DNA of 64,000 nucleotides from Streptomyces cyanogenus (GTDB lineage: Bacteria; Actinomycetota; Actinomycetes; Streptomycetales; Streptomycetaceae): NCBI RefSeq assembly GCF_017526105.1, contig NZ_CP071839.1:7292001-7356000 (forward strand). Reading direction: 5' to 3'. Below are positions 52,949 to 62,504 of this stretch, piece by piece. Position numbers and translations under genes: made by a program. Under the pieces are notes generated by a model, which saw only the letters and a list, made by a program, of their open reading frames with translations, made no database searches and was not told the origin of the DNA. How positions within the stretch are numbered: the first letter of the stretch is position 1; each line of letters begins with the position of its first letter.

Positions 52949-55024
52949 TCAGGCGCGTGCGGCGGCGAGCGACTCGCGGGCCGCGGCGGCGACGTTCTGG
53001 GGGGTGAAGCCGAACTCGGCGAAGAGGGTCTTGGCGTCCGCGGAGGCACCGAAGTGCTCCAGCGAGACGATGCGTCCCGCGTCGCCCACGAACCGGTACC
53101 AGGTCAGGCCGACCCCGGCCTCGACGGCGACCCGGGCCTTCACGGCCGGCGGCAGCACCCGCTCGCGGTAGGCGCGCGGCTGCTCCTCGAACCACTCCAC
53201 GGACGGCATGGACACCACCCGGGTGCCGATTCCCTCGGCCTCCAGCTGCTCCCGCGCGGCCACGGCCAGCTGCACCTCGGAACCCGTCGCGATGATGATC
53301 ACCTCCGGGACCTGGGTCGAGGACTCGCGCAGGACGTAGCCGCCCTTGGCCGCGTCCTCGTCGGGCGCGTACACCGGCACGCCCTGGCGGGTGAGCGCGA
53401 GCCCGTGCGGGGCGGGGTGCGTGGCGTGCCTCTTCAGGATCTCGGCCCAGGCGATCGCGGTCTCGTTGGCGTCCGCCGGGCGGACGACGTTCAGGCCCGG
53501 GATGGCGCGCAGCGAGGCCAGGTGCTCGACCGGCTGGTGGGTGGGGCCGTCCTCGCCGAGGCCGATGGAGTCGTGGGTCCACACGTACGTCACCGGCAGC
53601 TGCATCAGGGCCGACATGCGCACGGCGTTGCGCATGTAGTCGGAGAAGACGAGGAAGGTGCCGCCGTAGACGCGGGTGTTGCCGTGCAGGGCGATGCCGT
53701 TCATCTCCGCGGCCATGGAGAACTCGCGGATGCCGAAGTGCACGGTACGGCCGTACGGGTGGGCCTCGGGCAGCGGGTTGCCCTCGGGCAGGAAGGAGCT
53801 GGTCCTGTCGATGGTCGTGTTGTTGGAGCCGGCCAGGTCGGCGGAGCCGCCCCACAGCTCGGGCAGGACCGGGCCCAGTGCCTGGAGCACCTTGCCGGAG
53901 GCGGCGCGGGTGGCGACCGACTTGCCCTCCTCGAAGACGGGCAGGGCGTCCTCCCAGCCCGCGGGCAGCTCGCCCTTGCTCACGCGGTCGAACAGCTCGG
54001 CCCGCTCCGGCTGGGCGGCGCGCCACTCGGCGATCCGCTTGTCCCAGGCCGCGTGCGCCTCGGCGCCCCGCTCCAGGGCCCGGCGGGTGTGCTCCAGGAC
54101 CTCGTCGGCCACCTCGAAGGTCTGCTCCGGGTCGAAGCCGAGGAGGCGCTTGGTGGCGGCGATCTCCTCCTCGCCGAGCGCGGAGCCGTGGGAGGCCTCG
54201 GTGTTCCGCGCGTTCGGGGCGGGCCAGGCGATGATCGTGCGCATCGCGATGATCGAGGGCCGCCCGGTCTCGGCCTGCGCGGCCCGCAGCGCCCGGTACA
54301 GGGCGGGGGCGTCGACGTCGCCCTCGGCGGTGGGCTCGACGCGCTGGACGTGCCAGCCGTAGGCCTCGTACCGCTTCAGCACGTCCTCGGAGAACGCGGT
54401 CGCGGTGTCGCCCTCGATGGAGATGTGGTTGTCGTCGTAGAGGAAGACCAGGTTGCCGAGCTTCTGGTGGCCGGCGAGGGAGGAGGCCTCGGCGGAGACG
54501 CCCTCCTCCAGGTCGCCGTCGGAGACGATCGCCCAGATCGTGTGGTCGAACGGGGAGGTGCCGGCCGGGGTGTCGGGGTCGAACAGGCCGCGCTCGTAGC
54601 GGGCGGCCATCGCCATGCCGACGGCGTTGGCGACGCCCTGGCCGAGCGGGCCGGTGGTGGTCTCCACGCCGGCGGTGTGCCCGTACTCGGGGTGGCCCGG
54701 CGTCTTCGAGCCGTGGGTGCGGAAGGCCTTCAGGTCGTCCAGCTCCAGCTCGTACCCGGCGAGGTGCAGCTGCGTGTAGAGGGTCAGCGAGGTGTGGCCG
54801 GGGGAGAGCACGAACCGGTCACGGCCGGCCCACTCGGGGTCGGCCGGGTCGTGACGCATCACCTTCTGAAAGATCGTGTACGCGGCAGGGGCCAGGCTCA
54901 TCGCGGTGCCCGGGTGTCCGTTGCCCACCTTCTGCACCGCGTCGGCCGCCAGAAGTCGGGCCGTGTCCACGGCGCGCCGGTCGAGGTCGGTCCACTCGAA
55001 GCCGTCGGGAGTCTGCGTCGTCAT
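52949..55024 (-). CDS. tkt: Transketolase
   Basis: The 691-residue enzyme has the thiamine diphosphate motif GDGDLEEGVSAEAS, with the aspartate-Asn spacing completed by YDDNHISIEGDT, and the N-terminal VGNGHPGTAMSLAPAAYTIF. It is the first gene of the leftward operon, and its products feed erythrose 4-phosphate and ribose phosphate pools. ATG 55024 is preferred; TTG 55030 is also in frame. A 15-base palindrome lies upstream at 55078-55092. Confidence 0.94.
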   Translation of the reverse strand: MTTQTPDGFEWTDLDRRAVDTARLLAADAVQKVGNGHPGTAMSLAPAAYTIFQKVMRHDPADPEWAGRDRFVLSPGHTSLTLYTQLHLAGYELELDDLKAFRTHGSKTPGHPEYGHTAGVETTTGPLGQGVANAVGMAMAARYERGLFDPDTPAGTSPFDHTIWAIVSDGDLEEGVSAEASSLAGHQKLGNLVFLYDDNHISIEGDTATAFSEDVLKRYEAYGWHVQRVEPTAEGDVDAPALYRALRAAQAETGRPSIIAMRTIIAWPAPNARNTEASHGSALGEEEIAATKRLLGFDPEQTFEVADEVLEHTRRALERGAEAHAAWDKRIAEWRAAQPERAELFDRVSKGELPAGWEDALPVFEEGKSVATRAASGKVLQALGPVLPELWGGSADLAGSNNTTIDRTSSFLPEGNPLPEAHPYGRTVHFGIREFSMAAEMNGIALHGNTRVYGGTFLVFSDYMRNAVRMSALMQLPVTYVWTHDSIGLGEDGPTHQPVEHLASLRAIPGLNVVRPADANETAIAWAEILKRHATHPAPHGLALTRQGVPVYAPDEDAAKGGYVLRESSTQVPEVIIIATGSEVQLAVAAREQLEAEGIGTRVVSMPSVEWFEEQPRAYRERVLPPAVKARVAVEAGVGLTWYRFVGDAGRIVSLEHFGASADAKTLFAEFGFTPQNVAAAARESLAAARA

Positions 55025-55077
55025 CTTCAAGAAGTCCTCGTTCAGTGCGGAGTGGCTGGCCGGACGCGTTCAAACTT

Positions 55078-55092
55078 AAAAGTCTGACTTTT
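55078..55092. promoter_or_regulatory. Palindrome between tkt and the AraC gene
   Basis: AAAAGTCTGACTTTT is a perfect odd palindrome with arms AAAAGTC and GACTTTT, lying 53 bases upstream of the tkt start and 78 before the AraC ATG. The low-GC island 55067-55100 also contains likely promoter elements of both genes. It is a candidate operator for control of the pentose-phosphate operon. Confidence 0.6.
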
Positions 55093-55170
55093 TCGAAGAA
55101 AGGGAGGGGTGTGTCAGCCTGTGGTGAATCTGGGACAGTGATCGCGCTACCGGGACGGCATGAAAAGGAC

Positions 55171-56061
55171 ATGGCAGTCATAAGAGACCAAGCTGAGGGT
55201 GACGGGATCAGAACCTTCCCCTTCCCGGCCGAGCTGGCCGTCGGCGGCGTCGGCATGCAGGTCGGCCCCATGGGCACCGAGCGCCGCTGGCACGCCGACG
55301 CCCCCCTGCACCGCGTCCACCGCATCGACTTCCACGTCGTCATGCTCTTCACCGACGGCCCCGTCCGGCACATGATCGACTTCGCCGAGTACGAGGCCGG
55401 CGCCGGCGACCTGCTGTGGATCCGCCCCGGACAGGTCCACCGGTTCTCCCGCGAATCCGTGTACCGCGGAACCGTCCTGACCATGCAGCCCGGCTTCCTG
55501 CCGCGTGCCACCGTCGAGGCCGCCGGCCTGTACCGCTACGACCTGCCGCCGCTGCTGCACCCCGACCCCGCGCAGCTCACCGCGCTCCGGTCGGCCCTCG
55601 ACCAGCTGCGCCGCGAGTACGAGGACACCGCCACGCTCCCGCTCAGCCTGCACACGGCCGTCCTGCGGCACACCCTGACCGCCTGCCTGCTGCGCCTCGC
55701 CCATCTCACCACCAGCGCGGCGGAGACCTCCCGGCTGCACGCCGACAGCACCTTCACCCGCTTCCGGGACGCCGTCGAGCAGGACTTCCCCACCAACCAC
55801 AGCGTCAGCGCCTACGCCGACGCCCTCGGCTACTCCCGGCGCACCCTGGTCCGCGCCGTCCGCGCGGCCACCGGCGAGACGCCGAAGGGTTTCATCGACA
55901 AGCGCGTCGTCCTGGAGGCCAAACGCCTCCTCGCCCACACCGATCTGCCCATCGGCCGCGTCGGGGCGGCCGTGGGCTTCCCCGACGCGGCCAACTTCTC
56001 CAAATTCTTCCAGCTGCACACCGGGCAGACCCCGGTGGCGTTCCGGGCCGAGCTGCGCTAG
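55171..56061 (+). CDS. AraC-family transcriptional regulator
   Basis: The 296-residue protein has an N-terminal cupin-like sensor (HMIDFAEYEAGAGDLLWIRP and GQVHRFSRESVYRGTV) and a C-terminal pair of helix-turn-helix motifs (VSAYADALGYSRRTLVRAVR, then IGRVGAAVGFPDAANFSKFF). It is transcribed away from tkt. ATG 55171 follows AAAAGGAC. It may sense a small metabolite and act on the divergent operon, or be independent. Confidence 0.88.
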   Translation: MAVIRDQAEGDGIRTFPFPAELAVGGVGMQVGPMGTERRWHADAPLHRVHRIDFHVVMLFTDGPVRHMIDFAEYEAGAGDLLWIRPGQVHRFSRESVYRGTVLTMQPGFLPRATVEAAGLYRYDLPPLLHPDPAQLTALRSALDQLRREYEDTATLPLSLHTAVLRHTLTACLLRLAHLTTSAAETSRLHADSTFTRFRDAVEQDFPTNHSVSAYADALGYSRRTLVRAVRAATGETPKGFIDKRVVLEAKRLLAHTDLPIGRVGAAVGFPDAANFSKFFQLHTGQTPVAFRAELR

Positions 56062-56436
56062 GCCGTTCCGGCCCGCCGGTCCACCGCGTCAGCGGCCAGC
56101 CACGGCATCCGGTGCACGAGGGTGTCCCGCATCCGGGTCAGCGCCTCGATCCGTTCCTGCAGCTCGGCCACCCGGCGCGCGCCCACCTCGTAGTGGGCCG
56201 CGCAGGACTCCGCGTACGCGAACACCTCGGGCAGGTCGCTGTCGAGGTAACGGACGAAGGATTTCACGTCCGCCACCGTGAACCCGGACCCGAGCAGGTC
56301 CCGCACATTGCGGACCCGGACGACCGCCTCGGGCCCGTAGACCCGGTACCCGCCCGCGGTCCGCCCGGACTCCAGCAGACCCTCCTCCTCGTAGTAGCGC
56401 AGGGTGCGGGTCGTCGTGCCCGTCGCGGAGGCGAGT

Positions 56437-56450
<14 letters not shown>
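56058..56450 (-). CDS. MerR-family regulator
   Basis: The 130-residue protein has the MerR winged helix (MLIGELASATGTTTRTLRYY and GYRVYGPEAVVRVRNVRDLL) and a coiled dimerisation helix (EVGARRVAELQERIEALTRM). It lacks the Cys ligands of metal-sensing MerR members, so it resembles drug- or stress-sensing ones. It starts 14 bases inside the 3' end of the reductase gene, so both are one transcript, and its 3' end meets the AraC stop. Confidence 0.88.
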
Positions 56451-57483
<1,033 letters not shown>

Positions 57484-57499
57484 GGCGGCGACGCTAAGG

Positions 57500-57523
57500 G
57501 TTGACGCATACGTGAAGGTCAAC
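57500..57523. promoter_or_regulatory. Inverted repeat of the MerR-controlled promoter
   Basis: GTTGAC at 57500-57505 and GTCAAC at 57518-57523 are inverted with a 12-base spacer. On the minus strand TTGACC at 57517-57522 is a good -35 hexamer, and the spacing to the reductase ATG at 57483 is only 34 bases. This fits a MerR-bent promoter with an over-long spacer and a leaderless transcript. Confidence 0.55.
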
Positions 57524-57550
57524 TCCCCGGCGCCGCCGCCTCCTTCCCGG

Positions 57551-58945
57551 TCAGTGTCCGAAGTCGAACCAGTTCACGTTCACGAAGTCGGCCGGCTGGC
57601 CGCTGGTGAAGGTGAGGTAGACGTCGTGCGTGCCGGTCACCGCCCCGATGTTGGCCGGGATCGTCCGCCAGGACTGCCAGCCCCCGGTGTTGCCCACGGC
57701 GAAGCTGCCGACGGGCGCGTTGCTCCGGCTGTCGAGGCGCACCTCGACCAGCCCGCTGACCCCGTTCGCCGCGCCGCTCGCGACCCGCGCGTAGAACTGC
57801 CTGGCCGCCGTCGACCCGAAGGCGACGCCCTTGTACAGCGCCCAGTCGCCGTTCGCGAGGGAGCCGATGTCCTGGCCGCCGCCGGTGTCCGTGGTGGTCT
57901 CCGGGACGACGCCGGACTGGCTGTCGTAGGACTCGGCCTGGATGGCGCCGTAGGCGTCCCGGTTGCCGGTCGGCGGGGGAGTGGTGCCGCCGCCGGAGGA
58001 CTGCAGCACCTGCACGTAGTCGACGGTCATCGGGTGGCCGGGCTCGGTGCCGCCGTCCGGGCCGCCGCCGAACGCGTCCGGGAAGCCGCCGCCCATCGCG
58101 ACGTTGAGGATGATGAAGTAGCCGTGGTTCGTGGCGTTGGCCCAGGTCGTCGCGTCGACCTGGTTCGCCCGCACCGTGTGGAAGTTGACGCCGTCGAGGT
58201 AGAAGCGGATCTCCTCGGGACTGGTCGAGCGGTCCCACTCCATCGCGTAGGTGTGGAAGCCGGCCTGACAGGTGGTGCCGGTGCAGGCGGTGGAGTTGCC
58301 GATGCCGGAGGTCTCGTTGCACGGGCCTCCCGGGTTGGTGCCGCAGTGCATCGTGGCCCAGTCGGTGTTCAGACCCTGGACGTTCTCCATGATGTCCAGC
58401 TCGCCGATGCCCGGCCAGTTCCAGTAGTCGCCGCGGAACGGCGCGCCGAGCATCCAGAACGCCGGCCAGTAACCCTTGGCGGCCGCACCGGTGACGTCGG
58501 GCATCCGGATCCGGGCCTGCACCCGCAGCTTCCCGCCGGCCGGGGGCTGGAAGTCGGTGCGGTTGGTCTCGATCCGGCCCGAGGTCCAGTGGCCGGAGGC
58601 GTCGCGGCGCGGGGTGATGAGCAGGTTGCCGTTCCCGTCCAGTGCGACGTTGCTGGTGCTCGACGTCATCGTCTCGACCTCGCCGGTGCCCCAGTTGGCG
58701 GCACCGCCGGGGTAGGAGGTCCCGGTGTCGTACTGCCAGTCGGCGGTGTTGACGCCGGAGCCGGCCGCGCCGTTGAAGTCGTCCACGAAGACCTGCGTCC
58801 AGCCGGAGGGCGGGCTGGGCGCGGAGGCGCTGGCGGGCGCGGTGGCGGCCGTGGCGACGGCGGCGGCCAGGCCGAGTGCGGCGGCGACGGCGACCAGCGC
58901 GCGCCGCAGCGGGCGGGGTCTGGGCAGGCCGGAGGATGCGCTCAT
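57551..58945 (-). CDS. Secreted GH16 endoglucanase with a C-terminal CBM6-like domain
   Basis: The 464-residue protein has a signal peptide (RRALVAVAAALGLAAAVATA) and a GH16 domain to about residue 300 with the catalytic Glu-x-Asp-x-x-Glu motif in GIGELDIMENVQG. A Gly/Thr/Pro linker then leads to a CBM6-like beta-sandwich (AIQAESYDSQSGVVPE and GTHDVYLTFTSGQPADFVNV). It should cut beta-1,3(4)-glucans such as laminarin in the medium. ATG 58945 is preceded by GAGGCTCCCC. Confidence 0.88.
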   Translation of the reverse strand: MSASSGLPRPRPLRRALVAVAAALGLAAAVATAATAPASASAPSPPSGWTQVFVDDFNGAAGSGVNTADWQYDTGTSYPGGAANWGTGEVETMTSSTSNVALDGNGNLLITPRRDASGHWTSGRIETNRTDFQPPAGGKLRVQARIRMPDVTGAAAKGYWPAFWMLGAPFRGDYWNWPGIGELDIMENVQGLNTDWATMHCGTNPGGPCNETSGIGNSTACTGTTCQAGFHTYAMEWDRSTSPEEIRFYLDGVNFHTVRANQVDATTWANATNHGYFIILNVAMGGGFPDAFGGGPDGGTEPGHPMTVDYVQVLQSSGGGTTPPPTGNRDAYGAIQAESYDSQSGVVPETTTDTGGGQDIGSLANGDWALYKGVAFGSTAARQFYARVASGAANGVSGLVEVRLDSRSNAPVGSFAVGNTGGWQSWRTIPANIGAVTGTHDVYLTFTSGQPADFVNVNWFDFGH

Positions 58946-58982
58946 GGGGAGCCTCTCGGGTACGGGAAGTGTGCGGGTGGCG

Positions 58983-59030
58983 TGAGAGCGCTCCCATGCG
59001 CTGGCTGGAGTCGGCTTGAGAGCGCTCTCA
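58983..59030. promoter_or_regulatory. Two LacI-type operators near the GH16 promoter
   Basis: TGAGAGCGCTCCCA (58983-58996) and the perfect palindrome TGAGAGCGCTCTCA (59017-59030) lie between the GH16 gene and the GH4 gene. They resemble the CebR box (TGGGAGCGCTCCCA) that controls cellulose use in Streptomyces, with one or two substitutions per half-site, so a LacI-type regulator of a beta-glucan regulon is likely. Confidence 0.75.
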
Positions 59031-59245
59031 CGGTGCCGCCAATGTGCTCCCCGGCCCCGTGGCCGTCAAGACTTGAAACAAATAAAGTCCGTGCCGGTCG
59101 GACGAGTTCACCGTGTGAAGCCGCCCGGATCCACTCGGCTGCGCACTTCAGGGCCGCCGGCCGCCGGTGGTCCGCGACGCCGTGCTGGTGCTCCCCGGGC
59201 GGCCGGGGTCTGCTAGAAGGGTGCAGGCGGAAGAGAGGTGCCGGT

Positions 59246-60583
59246 GTGAAGCTGACGATTCTGGGTGGCGGCGGGTTCCGGGTTCCCCTGGTGTACGGCG
59301 CACTGCTGACCGACCGTGCCGAGGGGCGGGTCACCGACGTCGTTCTGCAGGATCCGGACGAGCGTCGGTTGTATGCGGTGACCCGTGTCCTGGCGGAACA
59401 GGCCGCCGGTGTTCCCGACGCCCCGACGGTGACCGCCACCACCGACCTGGACGAGGCACTGCGCGGCGCCGACTTCGTCTTCTCCGCGATCCGCGTCGGA
59501 GGCCTGGAGGGCCGGGCGAACGATGAACGGGTCGCGCTCGCGGAAGGCGTACTGGGTCAGGAGACCGTCGGTGCGGGCGGGATCGCCTACGGTCTGCGCA
59601 CGGTCCCCGTCGCCGTCGACATCGCCCGGCGCGTGGCCCGCCTCGCCCCGGACGCCTGGGTCATCAACTTCACCAACCCGGCCGGCCTGGTCACCGAGGC
59701 CATGTCCCGCCACCTCGGCGACCGCGTCATCGGCATCTGCGACTCACCGGTCGGCCTCGGCCGCCGTATCGCCCGTGTCCTCGGCGCCGACCCGAAGGAG
59801 GCCTTCGTCGACTACGTCGGCCTCAACCACCTCGGCTGGGTGCGCGCCCTGCGGGTCGCCGGACGCGACGAACTGCCGCGCCTGCTCGGCGATCCCGCGC
59901 TGCTCGGCTCCTTCGAGGAGGGCCGGCTGTTCGGCGCCGACTGGCTGCGCTCGCTCGGCGCCGTCCCCAACGAGTACCTGCACTACTACTACTTCGGCCG
60001 GGAGACCGTCCGCGCCTACCAGGAGGCCGAGCAGACCCGCGGCGCCTTCCTGCGCGACCAGCAGGCCCGGTTCTACGCCGAGGCCGGGGACCCCGGCGTC
60101 TCCGCCCTGCGCGCCTGGGACCGTACCCGCGCCGAGCGCGAGGCGACGTACATGGCCGAGAACCGGGAGAGCGCCGGCGCGGGCGAACGCGAGGCCGAGG
60201 ACCTGTCCGGCGGGTACGAGAAGGTCGCGCTGGCGCTGATGCGGGCCATCGCCCGCGACGAACGCGCCACCCTGATCCTCAACGTCCGCAACCGCTCCAC
60301 CCTGCCGGTCCTCGACGCCGACGCGGTCGTCGAGGTCCCCTGCCTGGTCGGCGCGAGCGGCGCCCACCCGCTCGCCGTCGATCCGCTGCCCGGGCACGCC
60401 ACCGGCCTGGTGTGCTCGGTCAAGGCCGTCGAGCGCGAGGTGCTCGCCGCCGCCGAGTCGGGTTCCCGGACGACCGCCGTGAAGGCGTTCGCGCTGCATC
60501 CGCTCGTCGACTCGGTCACCGTGGCCCGCAGGCTGGTCGAGCGGTACACCGAGGTCCATCCGGGCCTGGCCTACCTGACGTAG
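59246..60583 (+). CDS. GH4-family glycosidase (6-phospho-beta-glucosidase type)
   Basis: The 445-residue protein is a GH4 enzyme using NAD+ and a divalent metal. It starts KLTILGGGGFRVPLVYGALL (nucleotide loop), has VINFTNPAGLVTEAMSRHL and VIGICDSPVGLGRRIA (metal Cys region), and VGLNHLGWVRAL (metal His). GH4 enzymes split glycosides by oxidation and elimination. No PTS gene is next to it, and the preceding GH16 enzyme points to glucan-derived beta-glucosides. GTG 59246 follows GGAAGAGAGG. Confidence 0.85.
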   Translation: MKLTILGGGGFRVPLVYGALLTDRAEGRVTDVVLQDPDERRLYAVTRVLAEQAAGVPDAPTVTATTDLDEALRGADFVFSAIRVGGLEGRANDERVALAEGVLGQETVGAGGIAYGLRTVPVAVDIARRVARLAPDAWVINFTNPAGLVTEAMSRHLGDRVIGICDSPVGLGRRIARVLGADPKEAFVDYVGLNHLGWVRALRVAGRDELPRLLGDPALLGSFEEGRLFGADWLRSLGAVPNEYLHYYYFGRETVRAYQEAEQTRGAFLRDQQARFYAEAGDPGVSALRAWDRTRAEREATYMAENRESAGAGEREAEDLSGGYEKVALALMRAIARDERATLILNVRNRSTLPVLDADAVVEVPCLVGASGAHPLAVDPLPGHATGLVCSVKAVEREVLAAAESGSRTTAVKAFALHPLVDSVTVARRLVERYTEVHPGLAYLT

Positions 60584-60585
60584 GC

Positions 60586-60617
60586 GCGGAGGGCCGCTCC
60601 GCCGAGCGGCCCTCCGC
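60586..60617. terminator. Bidirectional terminator between GH4 and GH18 genes
   Basis: A perfect 14-bp stem (60586-60599 with 60604-60617) with a four-base loop sits between the convergent GH4 and GH18 stops and can serve both. Confidence 0.85.
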
Positions 60618-60634
60618 CGTACTCCGGGCGACCG

Positions 60635-62317
60635 TCAGCCGGTGAAGCCGGCCGTGATGGAGGTGAACTGCCAGTTGCTCTGGCCGATGCCGGAGCAGTT
60701 CGAGGTGACGCCGCCGCCCGGGCACGGCCGGTCGCGGTTGACCGACCAGAAGGCCAGCCGTGCGATGTGGTGCGAGTTCGCCCAGTCCCGGATCTGCGTC
60801 CAGATCGCGGGGGTCGTCGTCTCCTGCTGGTCGGACAGGCCGTTCATGCCGGAGATCCCGATGTGGGCGTAGGCGGTGGCGTCGTCCCAGCCGAAGGTGG
60901 ACTTCAGCTTGTTCTTCAGCCCCTCCGTCGCGTTCACCGTGTTGCCGTACATGTCCGAACCGCCGCCGAAGTCGAACGGCATGATGGTGAACACGTCGAT
61001 GTTCGCGCCCAGCGACTGCGCCTGCTCGATGAGCCGGTTGCCGTAGTACGTGGGCCCGGTGGTGGACGTGCCGAAGGTGACGATGGTCTTCAGGCCCGGG
61101 TTGTTGGCCTTGACCGTCTTCAGCGCGGTGAGGATCCTGGCCTGGACGGCCTCGTTCTCGAACTCGTCGGTGTTCTCGATGTCGAAGTCGACGGCCTTCA
61201 GGCCGTAGGCGCCGACCACCTTCTGGATCGCCCCGGCGAGCGCGCTCGCGGAGGAGCAGTTGGCGCCGAGCTTGCTGCCCTGCCAGCCGCCGAACGACGG
61301 GACGATGTCACCGCCGGCGGACCGGATCTGGTTGACGGCCGTCTGGTCCACCCCGCCGGTCAGTGCCCGCTGGCCGTCCCAGGCCGGGGTGCAGCCGCCG
61401 GAGTCCAGCACGAACGCCATGGTGAACCACTTGGCGCCGGTCGCGCTCATCACCGTCGTCGGGTTCGGCGGATCGCCCCAGCCCTCGTACAGGTACGGCG
61501 CCGCCTGCTTGAACCCGGTCCCGCCGCTGCCCGGGTCGGTCGTCACCGTCACGGAGTTGGAGGCGGGCGAGGTGTTGCCTGCCGCGTCCCGCGCCTTCAC
61601 GGTGAAGGTGTAGCTCGTGCCGGGGGACAGCCCGCCGACCGTGGCGGACGTCCCGGAGACGCTCAGGAGCTGGTTGGCCCCGCTGTAGATGTCGTATGCC
61701 GTCACGCCCACGTTGTCCGTGGCGGCGTTCCACTTCAGCGACACGCTCGACGACGTCTTCCCGGTGGAGGCGAGCCCGCTGGGCGCGGTCGGCGCCTGGG
61801 TGTCCCCGCCGCCACCGCCGCCCGGGCCGTCCAGGCTGATGTCGTCGGCGTAGTAGGTGCCCTGGCCGTACCAGCCGTGGACGTAGAGGGTGGCGCTGGT
61901 CTGCGATGCCCCGGTGGTGAAGGTGAGGCTCAGTTGGCCGTACGCCGACGGGGACGTGGTCCAGGTGGAGGGACCGCCGTTGACGCCGAGGTACACGTAA
62001 CTGCCGCGCACCCAGCCGCTGAGGCTGTACGTCGTGTTCGGCTGCACGGCGACGGTCTGGCTGCACTGGGCGTTGTCGCTGGACGTCACCGCGCCCTGCA
62101 GCGCCTTGGCGCCGCCGTGCACGGGGGAGGAGACGACCGAGCCGAGGTTGCCGGTGCAGGTCCAGGGGGAGAGGCCGCCCGACTCGAAGCCGGGGTTGGT
62201 GAGGAGGTTCGCCGCGTGGGCGGTGCCGGGGAGGGCGACGGCCCCGCCGAGCGCGAGGGCGGCGGAGCCGAGCAGGGCGAGAAACCGACGTCTGGGACGT
62301 CCGGGAAAGTGGCGCAC
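60635..62317 (-). CDS. Secreted GH18 chitinase-like enzyme with CBM and fibronectin III domains
   Basis: The 560-residue protein has a signal peptide with a twin-Arg stretch (RRRFLALLGSAALALGG). A CBM-like beta-sandwich follows to about residue 155, then a fibronectin III domain (TAPSGLASTGKTSSSVSLKW) and a GH18 barrel (WFTMAFVLDSGGCTP, KAVDFDIENTDE). The catalytic run reads VDFDIE with Lys-Ala at the usual Asp-Gly positions, as in some Streptomyces chitinases. It should cut chitin. GTG 62317 follows GGGAG; an inverted repeat with DasR-like boxes lies 70-120 bases upstream. Confidence 0.88.
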   Translation of the reverse strand: MRHFPGRPRRRFLALLGSAALALGGAVALPGTAHAANLLTNPGFESGGLSPWTCTGNLGSVVSSPVHGGAKALQGAVTSSDNAQCSQTVAVQPNTTYSLSGWVRGSYVYLGVNGGPSTWTTSPSAYGQLSLTFTTGASQTSATLYVHGWYGQGTYYADDISLDGPGGGGGGDTQAPTAPSGLASTGKTSSSVSLKWNAATDNVGVTAYDIYSGANQLLSVSGTSATVGGLSPGTSYTFTVKARDAAGNTSPASNSVTVTTDPGSGGTGFKQAAPYLYEGWGDPPNPTTVMSATGAKWFTMAFVLDSGGCTPAWDGQRALTGGVDQTAVNQIRSAGGDIVPSFGGWQGSKLGANCSSASALAGAIQKVVGAYGLKAVDFDIENTDEFENEAVQARILTALKTVKANNPGLKTIVTFGTSTTGPTYYGNRLIEQAQSLGANIDVFTIMPFDFGGGSDMYGNTVNATEGLKNKLKSTFGWDDATAYAHIGISGMNGLSDQQETTTPAIWTQIRDWANSHHIARLAFWSVNRDRPCPGGGVTSNCSGIGQSNWQFTSITAGFTG

Positions 62318-62385
62318 GCTATCTCCCTGAGGGGGTGGGGTGTTCGGGAGTGCAGGGGAGTGCGGAACCTGGTGCGCCAATGAAT

Positions 62386-62438
62386 TTGGTATGGACCAAT
62401 CAACCTGTCAAGAAGGCGAACGGGATTGGTCCATACCT
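62386..62438. promoter_or_regulatory. DasR-like boxes forming a 14-bp inverted repeat
   Basis: GGTATGGACCAATC (62388-62401) is repeated as its exact reverse complement GATTGGTCCATACC (62424-62437) with a 22-base gap. Each arm contains TTGGT-n4-ACC, which matches the DasR element core TGGT-n4-ACCA of chitin and GlcNAc genes. The boxes lie upstream of the GH18 start on the minus strand. Confidence 0.75.
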
Positions 62439-62504
62439 GGGCCGGCCGCCCGGGGAGGGCGACGGGAACCGCGGGACACGCCATGGCGGCCCCCGGCCGG
62501 CGGA

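Noticed and set aside
51719..55087. Open plus-strand frame of over 1100 codons
   Set aside because: It runs antisense through tal and tkt, whose motifs are unmistakable on the minus strand; long antisense frames are a GC-rich artefact.
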